Assembly (NCBI RefSeq): GCF_020164495.1
Contig: NZ_JAIQYZ010000005.1
Location: forward strand, 117,147 to 181,146
DNA: 64,000 nt
Direction: 5' to 3'
Source: Psychroflexus lacisalsi
GTDB lineage: Bacteria; Bacteroidota; Bacteroidia; Flavobacteriales; Flavobacteriaceae
A program made the translations under genes and the position numbers. The notes under the pieces were generated by a model that did no database searches, had not been told where the DNA came from, and saw only the letters and a list, made by a program, of their open reading frames with translations. Every line of letters begins with the position of its first letter. Within the stretch, counting starts at the first letter, position 1. This document shows, piece after piece, positions 17,035 to 26,340 of this stretch.

Positions 17035-18342
17035 TTATACTTTTTGTCTCCCTATAGAAATGTAATGAATTCCTTGCTTAGCTAGTTCCACCGTTGGGTA
17101 TAAGTTTCTCCCATCAAAGATAACAGGGTTTTGTAGATTGGACTTTAATAAATTATAATTTGGAGTTCTGAAGATACTCCACTCAGTACAAATCAACAAG
17201 GCATCTGCCCCCTCTGTCACCTCATACATATCCTTTCCATACTGTAACGTATCCCCATATTTTTCTTTTACATTCTCCATCGCCTCAGGATCAAAAGCCT
17301 TTACGTTAGCACCGGCTTCCAAAAGCTTATCGATCATATATAAAGCAGGAGCTTCTCGGATATCATCGGTTTCAGGCTTAAACGCTAAGCCCCAAATCGC
17401 AATGGTCTTTCCCTCCAAATTATCATCAAAATAAGAAGAAACTTCTGGGAAAAGAATTGTTTTTTGGTGTTCATTGACTTCTACCACAGCCTCCAAAATT
17501 TTAAAATAGTAGTTGATATCCTTTCCCGATTTGTGAAGTGCCTTTACATCCTTTGGAAAACAAGACCCACCGTACCCAATACCTGGAAAGAGAAATCGTT
17601 TTCCAATCCTAGAATCGGTTCCCATGCCTATTCTTACCTTATCAACATCTGCCCCTACCTTTTGACAATAGTTGGCGATTTCGTTCATAAAAGTAATTTT
17701 GGTCGCTAAAAAGGAATTCGAAGCATATTTAGTTAATTCTGCTGACTTCTCATCCATGATAATAATGGGGTTACCAGACCTTACGAAAGGCTGGTAAAGC
17801 CTTTGCATAACCTCAATAGCTCTTTCACTACTGGAACCTATCACGATGCGTTCTGGCTTAAGAAAATCATCGACGGCAAAACCCTCCCTTAGAAATTCTG
17901 GATTAGAAACCACATCAAAATCGGTTTTACAACTCATTTCTATAGTTGATTTTACCAAATCTGCTGTCCCAACAGGAACTGTACTTTTATCAACAATGAC
18001 CTTATAAGTTGTAATGTATTCTCCTATTTCTTTGGCTACACCCAAAACATATTTTAGATCAGCAGAACCGTCTTCATCTTCTGGAGTGGGTAAGGCTAAA
18101 AAAATAACCTCTCCAAAATCTAAGCCTTCTTTCAAATTGGTGGTGAAATTGAGTCGACCTGCTTTAATATTTCTTTCGAATAGCACATCCAAATGCGGCT
18201 CATAGATAGGAACTGTCCCCGCTTTCATTTGATCAACTTTATTTTTATCGATGTCTACACAAAGAACATCGTTCCCGTTTTCAGCTAAACACGTTCCAGT
18301 AACCAGACCTACATAGCCTGTGCCTATTACAGCTATTTTCAT
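17035..18342 (-). CDS. ugd: UDP-glucose 6-dehydrogenase
   Basis: A 435-residue NAD-dependent enzyme oxidising UDP-glucose to UDP-glucuronate. The N-terminal Rossmann motif is IGTGYVGLVTG, the catalytic cysteine lies in GYGGSCFPKD (about residue 260), and the C-terminal UDP-binding domain has IWGLAFKPETDDIREAP. It provides UDP-GlcA for the polymer and for the UXS encoded downstream on the same strand. Its product is one of the two uronic-acid supplies predicted in this locus; the other is UDP-ManNAcA. Confidence 0.96.
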   Translation of the reverse strand: MKIAVIGTGYVGLVTGTCLAENGNDVLCVDIDKNKVDQMKAGTVPIYEPHLDVLFERNIKAGRLNFTTNLKEGLDFGEVIFLALPTPEDEDGSADLKYVLGVAKEIGEYITTYKVIVDKSTVPVGTADLVKSTIEMSCKTDFDVVSNPEFLREGFAVDDFLKPERIVIGSSSERAIEVMQRLYQPFVRSGNPIIIMDEKSAELTKYASNSFLATKITFMNEIANYCQKVGADVDKVRIGMGTDSRIGKRFLFPGIGYGGSCFPKDVKALHKSGKDINYYFKILEAVVEVNEHQKTILFPEVSSYFDDNLEGKTIAIWGLAFKPETDDIREAPALYMIDKLLEAGANVKAFDPEAMENVKEKYGDTLQYGKDMYEVTEGADALLICTEWSIFRTPNYNLLKSNLQNPVIFDGRNLYPTVELAKQGIHYISIGRQKV

Positions 18343-18399
18343 AAGGTTGAATTAATGATTTTAATTGAGTGTCGACTTATAACTCACAATGTAAAAGGT

Positions 18400-19140
18400 T
18401 TATTTTTTGAATTTTTCTTTAAGAATCAAAAATATGAATTTAGAGTTACCGATAAGATATCTTTTCCACATTCTTTTAGGTTCTTGTATAAATCGAAAAA
18501 ACCATTCAAGTCCTGATCTTTGCATCCATAAAGGTGCTCTTTTGACCAAACCCGAGACTACGTCGAAGCTACCTCCTACTCCCATAATAAAATTGACGAC
18601 TTTGAGGGTTTCTCGATTTTCATATAAGAAGTTTTCCTTTTTAGGAGAAGTGATAGCCACAAATAAGATGTTAGCACCGCTTTCTGCAATCTCTTTAGCG
18701 ATTTTCGGCTCTTCTTCTTTCGTAAAATAACCATTCCTGTAACCCGCGATAATCTTTGGAGAATACTTTTCTTTATAATGAGAAACCACTTGTGAAACCA
18801 CCTCTTCTTTTGCCCCAAGGCAATAAATTTTATAATTTTTTTGATGCGCTAATTCGACTAGGTTCTGCATTAAATCTATCCCTGCCACGCGTTCTTTTAA
18901 AGGTTTCCCTAATAACTTGGAGGCCCAGATAACCGCTTGCCCATCAGCATTAATAAGATCTGCACTATTCACACTTTTACACAGTTTTACATCATCATGC
19001 ATCAACACTATCTTACCCGCGTTGACTACGGAATGGTGAATATGTTCACCGTTTTGTATAGACTCACCTACTAAATCCAAAGTTTCTTGCATTGAGAGGT
19101 TGTGGATTTTAGTATTTAGTATTTGAAAGTGTTTAATCAT
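18400..19140 (-). CDS. WecG/TagA/CpsF family glycosyltransferase
   Basis: A 246-residue GT26 enzyme. The family motif NADGQAVIWASKLLG with its aspartate and AGIDLM, plus the later FVAITSPKKENF and GVGGSFDVVSG segments, are clear. Members transfer N-acetylmannosamine or ManNAcA to lipid-linked sugars. The wecB and wecC genes at 28668-31042 supply exactly such donors, so transfer of ManNAc(A) is a good inference. The protein is soluble but membrane-associated through its basic C-terminus. Confidence 0.9.
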   Translation of the reverse strand: MIKHFQILNTKIHNLSMQETLDLVGESIQNGEHIHHSVVNAGKIVLMHDDVKLCKSVNSADLINADGQAVIWASKLLGKPLKERVAGIDLMQNLVELAHQKNYKIYCLGAKEEVVSQVVSHYKEKYSPKIIAGYRNGYFTKEEEPKIAKEIAESGANILFVAITSPKKENFLYENRETLKVVNFIMGVGGSFDVVSGLVKRAPLWMQRSGLEWFFRFIQEPKRMWKRYLIGNSKFIFLILKEKFKK

Positions 19141-19170
19141 AGGTTTTTGAAATTCTTATGCCTGATTTTA

Positions 19171-20151
19171 TTAATTAAAGGTTATTATCTTATCCTCTGG
19201 TTTTAAGAATTTTAAAAGCTTTTCAAATTGAGTGAGTGAAAATTTAGTAAAAGCTTTTGGATGTCCTATGATTACAAAATTTTCAGCTTTATTTTTTTTA
19301 TGCAAACCATAAGACTCTTTCAAATAAGATGCTTTGTATCCATCAATTGATACTACACTCTTAGAAGGAGAAAACAAAAGTTTTAAAATATTTTTTTTTG
19401 TTTTTGATATGGCTAGCCCATCACCAAAAGCTTGGTGCTTTTTTTGTTTTAATAGTTTATGAAAAGCAAATTTCCAAAAAAACAAAGGACTAACATTATG
19501 AGAGCTAATCGGAATTTCCTTAAAACTACCTTTTGGGTCTTCTTTTGTTAAATTATTTGAAAATTTATAACTGCCTTTAAAAGATTCTATTTCTCTAAAA
19601 TCGTAATATTGATTTGATGAATAGTAATAACCTCCGGGAAAAACTGTGCTATCGATAGTAATATTGTTTTCTAATAATGCATTGCCTATTTCATTGAAAG
19701 GTTGAGCACTCCAACCACCAGCTCTGTATGCTTTAGCTGTTTTGCCTGAAATTCGATTAAGTGTTTGCGTATACTTCGACACAATTCTATTTATTTCATC
19801 TGAGGAAAAATCAGCAAGTTTGTACCTTGATGTATTAAACGCCCAATCGTTTCCATCATAATATGAATCTTCCCAATGAGGATGGATATGTAGACCTATG
19901 CCATGACCATTATCAGCTAAGTGTTTAATCTGGCGGGTTATCTTTGTATAATCTTCCTGAAGTTGACTGTATTTTTCTTTTTGTTCTTCTAACTTTACTA
20001 AATAGCCTACATCTACAAAGCAAACAATCTTAATATTATTTGAGTCTGCAATTTTTAATAATGCTCGGGTAGGCTTAATGATGCAGTTTTCTACACTTCC
20101 ACTTCGGGCACCAAAAAATAGCTCATAATCTAATGTTATATATATGTTCAT
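19171..20151 (-). CDS. NodB-like polysaccharide deacetylase family protein
   Basis: About 326 residues from ATG 20151 (MNIYITLDYELFFG); the frame opens 16 codons earlier but this start places the first beta-strand at the N-terminus. Visible motifs are the Asp-containing YITLDYE, the HIHPHW metal-binding histidines and AYRAGGWS. The fold is that of carbohydrate esterase family 4 relatives found in polysaccharide loci. No signal peptide is present, so it probably acts on a lipid-linked intermediate in the cytoplasm or is a non-catalytic relative. It lies between the sulfotransferase and WecG-type genes. Confidence 0.7.
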   Translation of the reverse strand: MNIYITLDYELFFGARSGSVENCIIKPTRALLKIADSNNIKIVCFVDVGYLVKLEEQKEKYSQLQEDYTKITRQIKHLADNGHGIGLHIHPHWEDSYYDGNDWAFNTSRYKLADFSSDEINRIVSKYTQTLNRISGKTAKAYRAGGWSAQPFNEIGNALLENNITIDSTVFPGGYYYSSNQYYDFREIESFKGSYKFSNNLTKEDPKGSFKEIPISSHNVSPLFFWKFAFHKLLKQKKHQAFGDGLAISKTKKNILKLLFSPSKSVVSIDGYKASYLKESYGLHKKNKAENFVIIGHPKAFTKFSLTQFEKLLKFLKPEDKIITFN

Positions 20152-20216
20152 TTTGTATCTAATTAAGATATACTTTAACTTCAAAGCTATTGATTTCACT
20201 AGAAAATCTTAAGCTT

Positions 20217-21062
20217 TTATAATTTATAGTTATTAATAAATGAAAAAGGTAGAGCTAAAATATAGTAAAGTACTCTTTTATAATACTTCAAACTTTCCCA
20301 TTTTTTATCCGGTTGTATTTTAATCTTTTTCTGAGTCTTCATCCGGTTCCCACCAACAATATGAGGTGTTTCAAAATATTCTGGAAAATCTTCAGCTGCA
20401 GTTTGCTCCTCAAAAATGTGAGTATAAACTTTCGATAAAGTTTCTTTAGGCTTTTCTACCAAATCTTCATATCTAATTTTTAATATACTATTATCTTTCA
20501 TATAAACTAATTCCGAAAAAAAGTTGATTGCGTTGTAATATAATAAAGCACTTAAAGGCTTTTTAGAAGTTTGCACTTTTTTCTGAAAAGAATAAACTAC
20601 ACCTCTAGGGTCTCGGACTATATAAATTCCTTTTATGTGTAATTTTTTACTCTTCTTTAGTAGCAGATAACGAGCAATATATTTAGAAGAGTCTAAATAC
20701 CATTTACAATTTCGTTGCTGATGTATATGTGAGTAAACCTCTTCTTGGATAGTTAGGTATTGATGGTTAATGGTTTTGCCTATCAGAAGTCTAGGGATTC
20801 TACCGTGAGCTTCTTCCTTTTCAATGAGGTGTCTACGAGAGCTAATATTTGATTTTAAAAAATTTGCAGAGACATTCCATTCTGTGCAATTTCTTAAGCT
20901 TTTACCACAGGAACAGTTTTTATTTTCTTCTAGAAACTCATAAAATTGATTCACTTCCCCTAAGGTTTTTATGTTATCATGGTTGTTTAAAAGGGTCGCT
21001 AATAGAGTAGTCCCACTTCTCCCAGCACCTAATAAATAAATTAAATTAATACAATTACTCAT
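20217..21062 (-). CDS. Sulfotransferase family protein
   Basis: About 281 residues from ATG 21062 (MSNCINLIYLL); an in-frame ATG at 21083 is less likely. The PAPS 5'-phosphosulfate loop is GAGRSGTTLLATLL and the 3'-phosphate motif is YIVRDPRGVVYSF, both characteristic. The enzyme would transfer sulfate from PAPS to a sugar hydroxyl of the repeat unit. Sulfated exopolysaccharides are known in marine flavobacteria. The target sugar is unknown. Confidence 0.87.
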   Translation of the reverse strand: MSNCINLIYLLGAGRSGTTLLATLLNNHDNIKTLGEVNQFYEFLEENKNCSCGKSLRNCTEWNVSANFLKSNISSRRHLIEKEEAHGRIPRLLIGKTINHQYLTIQEEVYSHIHQQRNCKWYLDSSKYIARYLLLKKSKKLHIKGIYIVRDPRGVVYSFQKKVQTSKKPLSALLYYNAINFFSELVYMKDNSILKIRYEDLVEKPKETLSKVYTHIFEEQTAAEDFPEYFETPHIVGGNRMKTQKKIKIQPDKKWESLKYYKRVLYYILALPFSFINNYKL

Positions 21063-21322
21063 TTTAAAACTTATACGATTCAAAGATTTTAGCCTATTGC
21101 TGTTTTAGATTTGATAAAAAACTTATTTTCTTCTTCCTAAAGCAAAAAAACGCTTAAAAAAGATTTACCGACAAAAGTAGGGTTTATTTGCTTTTTTCTG
21201 AATAAAATCAGAAATACACTATCTTTAAATTACGTTGAGACTAAATAAAATTAAATCATTCCCTTTTTTATTTGTAAAAAATATACTTAGCCTAAAAAAT
21301 TAAAATAGAATTTTTCCAAGAA

Positions 21323-22498
21323 TTATTCCTTTACTTTTCTATTAATTAAAAATAATGATATAAAAATTGAAAAATATTCTATACCCTTTATTCGTACCAT
21401 CATAGACTCAGTAAGATTTGCAACAAAAAATGTGATGACTAGAAAAAGAAATAAATAATTTCTATCCTTTAGACTTATCACTATTAAGTATATGAAAACA
21501 CCCATATAAACTAAAGCACCAATCATACCATTAAGGGACAGATACTCAAAAAATTGATTATGAGAATTGTATTTCTTTTCGGCAGCAGTATAAAAACCGC
21601 TTTCTTTATATTTTCTGATTCTTTGTTCATCTATACGATCAAAACCAATCCCAAACAAAGGATTTTCTTTGAATATGTTATAAGAAATCTCTAAACGATT
21701 AAATCTGGAATCTTTAGTAATAGATTCTGAAGAAGAAAGTCTCTCTATAAAGTATGCGCTGCCTTGAGATATAAAAAGTAGTGAGACTAAAAAAACTAAT
21801 AAAACTCCCCCAATTACAAATTTTAGGTTTTTTCTCAAAAATGAAAAAATATAAATTAAAAACGTCATCAAAAAAATAACCAAAGCAACTCTGCTCGCTA
21901 ACTGAAGTATTCCGAACAAAAAAAGAGAAAGTATAAACGTCTTTAATTTATAATTAAAACTTTTTGTATAAAACAACAAAAAATAAGTGGAAGTACATAT
22001 AAATAAGCCAAGATAAGCAGGATGAGTATCTGCTATTTCTGTAAAATTATGACTTAAATGTCGCCATCTTAAAAAATAGCTCCATGGCTCATTGTAGCTA
22101 ATAATTTCAAAAACAGCATTGGCATAACACAACATTAAGGTTGCTGCAGAACCATAAATTAAGCCTTTAAATGCATAGGGAATTAAAGCTTTCGTTTTTT
22201 CTTGTTGAAAGCTAAATGCTACTGGAACTAACAAGAACGACCAATAGCTTTCAAGGTGTTTGAGAAAAAGCAAATCTGTATTATTAATCGATGCTATTAG
22301 GGCTAAAATAAAAAATAAGAATATGGGAAGATATGCTTTCAGTGTTTTCCAGCTTGGATACGCTTTGTCTTTTACTCCTTTTAGTATCATCCATACAAGG
22401 AATATCCCTAAAATGACATTATTTAAGCCCATATACATGGGTAGAGTAAATGCAACCAAAAAAAGTAGTGTTTTGAAGATTTTATCTTGCTGCCTCAA
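21323..22498 (-). CDS. O-antigen ligase/polymerase family membrane protein (Wzy/WaaL-like)
   Basis: A 391-residue protein with about ten to eleven membrane helices and a large periplasmic loop. The family segment NPLFGIGFDRI followed by SHNQFFEYLSLNG is typical of the Wzy_C/O-antigen ligase domain. It either polymerises undecaprenyl-linked units in the periplasm or ligates the finished chain to an acceptor. A second protein of the same superfamily is encoded at 25077-26339, so polymerase and ligase roles may be split between them. Confidence 0.85.
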   Translation of the reverse strand: MRQQDKIFKTLLFLVAFTLPMYMGLNNVILGIFLVWMILKGVKDKAYPSWKTLKAYLPIFLFFILALIASINNTDLLFLKHLESYWSFLLVPVAFSFQQEKTKALIPYAFKGLIYGSAATLMLCYANAVFEIISYNEPWSYFLRWRHLSHNFTEIADTHPAYLGLFICTSTYFLLFYTKSFNYKLKTFILSLFLFGILQLASRVALVIFLMTFLIYIFSFLRKNLKFVIGGVLLVFLVSLLFISQGSAYFIERLSSSESITKDSRFNRLEISYNIFKENPLFGIGFDRIDEQRIRKYKESGFYTAAEKKYNSHNQFFEYLSLNGMIGALVYMGVFIYLIVISLKDRNYLFLFLVITFFVANLTESMMVRIKGIEYFSIFISLFLINRKVKE

Positions 22499-22646
22499 TT
22501 CTCTATTATTTAAACTAATCAGTTTTGGGTTATAAATACTAGACTTTTATAAAAAAAATTGTAACGTTGAAATATGAGTTATCCATTAAGTTTATTTTTC
22601 CTGTTTGACTAATAGTGTTATTAGTTACTGCTATTTTTTCAACAAA

Positions 22647-23533
22647 CTATTTATGGTTTTTTATAAAATACAACTCTTTTATTTCTTGAAACATTTTAGG
22701 TAAATTTTCATAGATAGAAACTTCTTCAAAAGAATTACCTACACGTAATTCATCAAAATAAACTTCTTGGTCATTAGAGTCATCCCAATAACGATATTGC
22801 CCAAATTTAAAATAAGCTGGAGATTCATTATGCATATTGGGTCCATAAGCCCTATTGTCCATTCCGTTAAAAGGGGTAAATGGTTCGTTATTCATCCAAA
22901 CAGCAATATAACCAGCATTTGTAAAACTCCATTTAATTTCGAACATCATATCATGCCATTTATCTATTTCTATTTTTTGAACCGTAATTGTCGACCATTT
23001 ATAATCTTTTTTTTCAAATTGAGATTTCCCATTATTTCCATATCTTAACAACAAATAATAATCTTGATTATTATTTGTTGTTAAGTATAATGCCACACTA
23101 GGTCTATTGTACTTCATGTATTTTTTATAGGCTCTCCAACCTTTTCCTGGTGCGGGCTTACTATGCCATTGGCATATCATGGTTTCTCTTCCTAAATTTT
23201 CTTCATCGAACTTCAAATTATTAGGAACTTTAAAACTAAAAGAAAGAAATTTAATGTAGTTTATAGAGTCGTACAGTTTAACACTATACTCGGACCTTTT
23301 AGGCACTGAGTAAGCCCCAGTTGGCTTTGTATAATTAGGTAGTTGTCGTTAAACCTTCCTTCTTTCGTTATTGAATCAATTCTGTAACCATTGTTTTTGG
23401 TTATTTCTTTTTTCCATCCCTTTTTAAAGTCTCCTAATCTAAAGTCATCATGAAACCTAAACTCACTACTTTCTTGCGAAAACAACATATTCGTACAAAC
23501 AAAAAGGATGAAAACTATTTTTAATTTTTTCAT
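22647..23533 (-). pseudogene. Secreted polysaccharide lyase-like protein (heparin lyase I-type fold), frameshifted
   Basis: The first part (ATG 23533) has a signal peptide (KLKIVFILFVCTNMLFSQ) and RFHDDFRLGDFKKGW, and leaves frame near 23325-23332. The second part continues in another frame with KPTGAYSVPKRSEYSVKLY and ends at 22647. A single missing base around 23328 joins them into about 295 residues. The C-terminal part (KWHDMMFEIKWS, YIAVWMN, YFKFGQYRYW) resembles PF14099 polysaccharide lyases with a jelly-roll fold. Lyases in export loci often trim the polymer in the periplasm. The frameshift is either real inactivation or a sequencing error; the downstream part is well conserved, which suggests it is recent. 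Confidence 0.75.
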
Positions 23534-23535
23534 AT

Positions 23536-24042
23536 TTAGTTTCTATATTTTAAAATTTTAGCAGGAACACCACCAACTATGGCAAAATCTGGAATATCCT
23601 CTGTCACTACGGCTCCAGCAGCAATAATTACATGATTACCTACATTACAACCTGCTGTTATTATAACATGAGCCCCTAGCCATACATCATTGCCTATCTT
23701 GGTTTGATAATAATTTTTACCTTGTTTTTGAATTGGCAGTTCCAAACTATCAAACTTATGATTTCTTGAGTAAATTTTTACATCTGGTCCCATTATAACG
23801 TTATTTCCAATGTTCACATTGGACTGAACCATACACCTAGTTCCTAATTCTGAGTCAAATCCTACAACGCTATTTGGAGAAATTTCTGCACCGCTTTTTA
23901 CCCTCAACTTTTTACCACATTTTTTTAAATAAAGCCTTACGGCTAAAGACCTGAGCCTTGGGAAAAATATGGCATAAGGTCTATAATCCTCCGGAGTGTT
24001 TTTGAGAAAGAAAAGATAAAATACGAAAATTATTTTTTTCAA
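23536..24042 (-). CDS. Hexapeptide-repeat acyltransferase
   Basis: A 168-residue left-handed beta-helix protein. The N-terminal hydrophobic, basic segment is followed by imperfect hexapeptide repeats (SGAEISPNSVVG, NIGNNVIMG) and the family end IGNDVWLGAHVIITAG...VVTEDIPDFAIVGGVPAKIL. Such enzymes O-acetylate sugars using acetyl-CoA, as trimers in the cytoplasm. The predicted catalytic His lies in SRNHKFDS. It directly follows the GT4 gene (9-nt gap) and precedes the lyase. Confidence 0.85.
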   Translation of the reverse strand: MKKIIFVFYLFFLKNTPEDYRPYAIFFPRLRSLAVRLYLKKCGKKLRVKSGAEISPNSVVGFDSELGTRCMVQSNVNIGNNVIMGPDVKIYSRNHKFDSLELPIQKQGKNYYQTKIGNDVWLGAHVIITAGCNVGNHVIIAAGAVVTEDIPDFAIVGGVPAKILKYRN

Positions 24043-24051
24043 AATATGATT

Positions 24052-25089
24052 TTATTGTAATTCTTTATAAATATATACAAGTTTTTTACATACGTTTCGC
24101 AATGATAATTCATTAAATGAATTTAATGCACCTTTTACAAGTTTTTGATATTCGCCTTGAGGCATTACATTAGTTCTTAAAATTATTTTTGAAAGTTCTT
24201 CTACATTATTTAAAGGTACCATGTAACCATTAACACCAACGTTTATTTGTTCTTTAAACTGAGGTATATCAGAAGTTATTAACGGCAAACCACAAAACAT
24301 AGATTCAATAGTTACTGTTGGAAATCCTTCATTTCTGGACATAATTAACAAAAACTTTGACTGATTCAACAACTCACTTACTTCAGATTGAGATTGATCT
24401 TGTTTAATAGTAATATTAAAACCTTCAGCTGAAAGCTTTTTAAGGCTTGAATAATAATCTCCTGATCCACAAAAACAATAACTAATTGCTTTATCATTTA
24501 AAGTAGAAATAGCCTTGATTATTGTATCAACACCTTTCCTTTCTGTAAAAGACCCTACAAATATAAAATCATATTTCTTTTTAATTGTTTTATCGTTGAA
24601 AAAAATGTTATCGTTAACCCCTACAGGTATAACTGAACCTAGATTTAGTTTTAGCTTCTCTTCAACTAATTTAGCTAATGTACTTCCAACAGGTATCGTG
24701 AAATCAACGCATCTTGAAATTTTTTGAAAAAAATGCTTATTTTTTTTATTTACCCTTTTAGTTATATCCATTCCATGAAATGTAACTATCACTTTGCAAC
24801 TTGGGTGAATTTTTTTGTAGAACCAGGCTAAATAAATAAGTGGATAAAAAAAATGAAGATGAATAATGTCATATTTTTTGAATAAATAGGGGGAAAAGAA
24901 TATAAAAGTCTTTAAGTATTTCAATAATGAACCCAATCTAGAAGTAAATTGTCTTTTCATGAAAAAGATCTCTATAGAATCTTCTTCACCTAGTATTTTT
25001 TGAAGTTCTTCATATTGATTCTTTACAAAAATCCCTGCATATGTTTTTTCTTTGCTGGGATACATATTGGTAATGACTAAAATTTCCAT
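24052..25089 (-). CDS. Glycosyltransferase family 4
   Basis: A 345-residue GT-B glycosyltransferase. The N-terminal half (ILVITNMYPSKEKTYAGIFV) and the donor-binding half (FVGSFTERKGVDTIIKAI, SRNEGFPTVTIESMFCGLPL with the EX7E-type motif) are typical of GT4. It overlaps the end of the upstream polymerase-like gene by 13 nt (25077-25089), so it is translationally coupled to it. The sugar and linkage are unknown. Confidence 0.9.
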   Translation of the reverse strand: MEILVITNMYPSKEKTYAGIFVKNQYEELQKILGEEDSIEIFFMKRQFTSRLGSLLKYLKTFIFFSPYLFKKYDIIHLHFFYPLIYLAWFYKKIHPSCKVIVTFHGMDITKRVNKKNKHFFQKISRCVDFTIPVGSTLAKLVEEKLKLNLGSVIPVGVNDNIFFNDKTIKKKYDFIFVGSFTERKGVDTIIKAISTLNDKAISYCFCGSGDYYSSLKKLSAEGFNITIKQDQSQSEVSELLNQSKFLLIMSRNEGFPTVTIESMFCGLPLITSDIPQFKEQINVGVNGYMVPLNNVEELSKIILRTNVMPQGEYQKLVKGALNSFNELSLRNVCKKLVYIYKELQ

Positions 25090-26339
25090 TTAATCTTATT
25101 TTGGGTATCACTAGATTTTGTTATAAATAATACTAAAAGTATTGAAGTTATAATGGTGTATAAGTTATTGGTTAACATTGGATTTGTGATAGAATAAAAT
25201 AAAAAAACTAATATAATAGGAAAAACAAATGTTTTGGTTGTTGATATTTTTTTTAAAAAAGATAACAAATAATAAAACATAAAAAAGAAAAATATTATTC
25301 CCATAACTCCATATTCGCCTATTATCGATGCCACATTACTGTCGTAAATTCCCTGTTCATTTTTAAAGTAATATCTATCTGCCTGTCCATATATTTCGTA
25401 TACAATATCATCAGAAATCACAGATCCGAAAGTAGCAGCTCCTGTTCCGATAGGGAAATAATCTATTGAAATGAGACCAGAGAGATAAATCATATTACCC
25501 CTTATGTAACTACTTGTCAAATCCATAGATTGGTTTATATTTTGGGCTATTGAATCAAGGAGACCAGTAAAAAAATAAGCGTATATGGATGCTAAAAAAC
25601 CTAAAAATAAAAAACTAAGAAGTACTTTATAGTTCTTTATAAAATACTTGGAATAAAATGCAGTGATTAATAGTCCTATAGATAACATTGCTGTCCGAGA
25701 ATCGGCTAAAATAATAATGATAAAGCAAATGAGAATTTTAAGTAAATCTTTAAAGTTGAGATTCTTATTTATTTTGTATTTATTATTTAAAATATATCCA
25801 GCATAAATTATCATCATATAAGCTAAATGGTTAGGATGAGTAAAAAATCCCACATACCTAGTGTCAGGTCTTGCAAAAGCAGAAATACCTATCCATTGAT
25901 TAAATTTTAAACCAAAACTCAAATGTAATAACAGACCAAATACTGTAAATCCAATCACTATAAAGAAAAATTTATTTAAGGTTTTATAATTATATTTGAA
26001 CAATTCTATGAATGCTAACAGTATGATAAAAAACTTGATACTTATTAGCGTTTGGAATAGTATCTCCAAAAAATTTCCGTTAACTCCAAAAATCAAACTA
26101 ATAACTACTGAATACATTATAAATAATGTGATAATGAAATAAATAAGTTTAATTTTTTTAGCAAATAATATTTTTGGTATAAGTATACAAATAGAAAGAA
26201 AAAGTATTATTTCATCAAAGTACTCAAACAAAGAAGTCTTAAAAAGGAAATTAAAAATTCCCTTAAAAACGCTTAAAAAACTCAAGACTAATAATATTGG
26301 TCTTATGTAAGTATATAAATGGTTTCTTTTAATTTCCAA
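25077..26339 (-). CDS. O-antigen polymerase/ligase-like membrane protein (probable Wzy)
   Basis: A 420-residue protein with about eleven to twelve membrane helices and a large periplasmic loop near residues 270-340. LADSRTAMLSIGLLI is a typical helix with the arginine found in Wzy proteins, and YFPIGTGAATFGS matches the NPxxGxG-type loop. It is more hydrophobic and A+T-rich than its neighbours. It sits between the pyruvyl transferase and a GT4 gene, the usual place for a repeat-unit polymerase. Confidence 0.8.
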   Translation of the reverse strand: MEIKRNHLYTYIRPILLVLSFLSVFKGIFNFLFKTSLFEYFDEIILFLSICILIPKILFAKKIKLIYFIITLFIMYSVVISLIFGVNGNFLEILFQTLISIKFFIILLAFIELFKYNYKTLNKFFFIVIGFTVFGLLLHLSFGLKFNQWIGISAFARPDTRYVGFFTHPNHLAYMMIIYAGYILNNKYKINKNLNFKDLLKILICFIIIILADSRTAMLSIGLLITAFYSKYFIKNYKVLLSFLFLGFLASIYAYFFTGLLDSIAQNINQSMDLTSSYIRGNMIYLSGLISIDYFPIGTGAATFGSVISDDIVYEIYGQADRYYFKNEQGIYDSNVASIIGEYGVMGIIFFFFMFYYLLSFLKKISTTKTFVFPIILVFLFYSITNPMLTNNLYTIITSILLVLFITKSSDTQNKIKWKF

Positions 26340-26340
26340 C

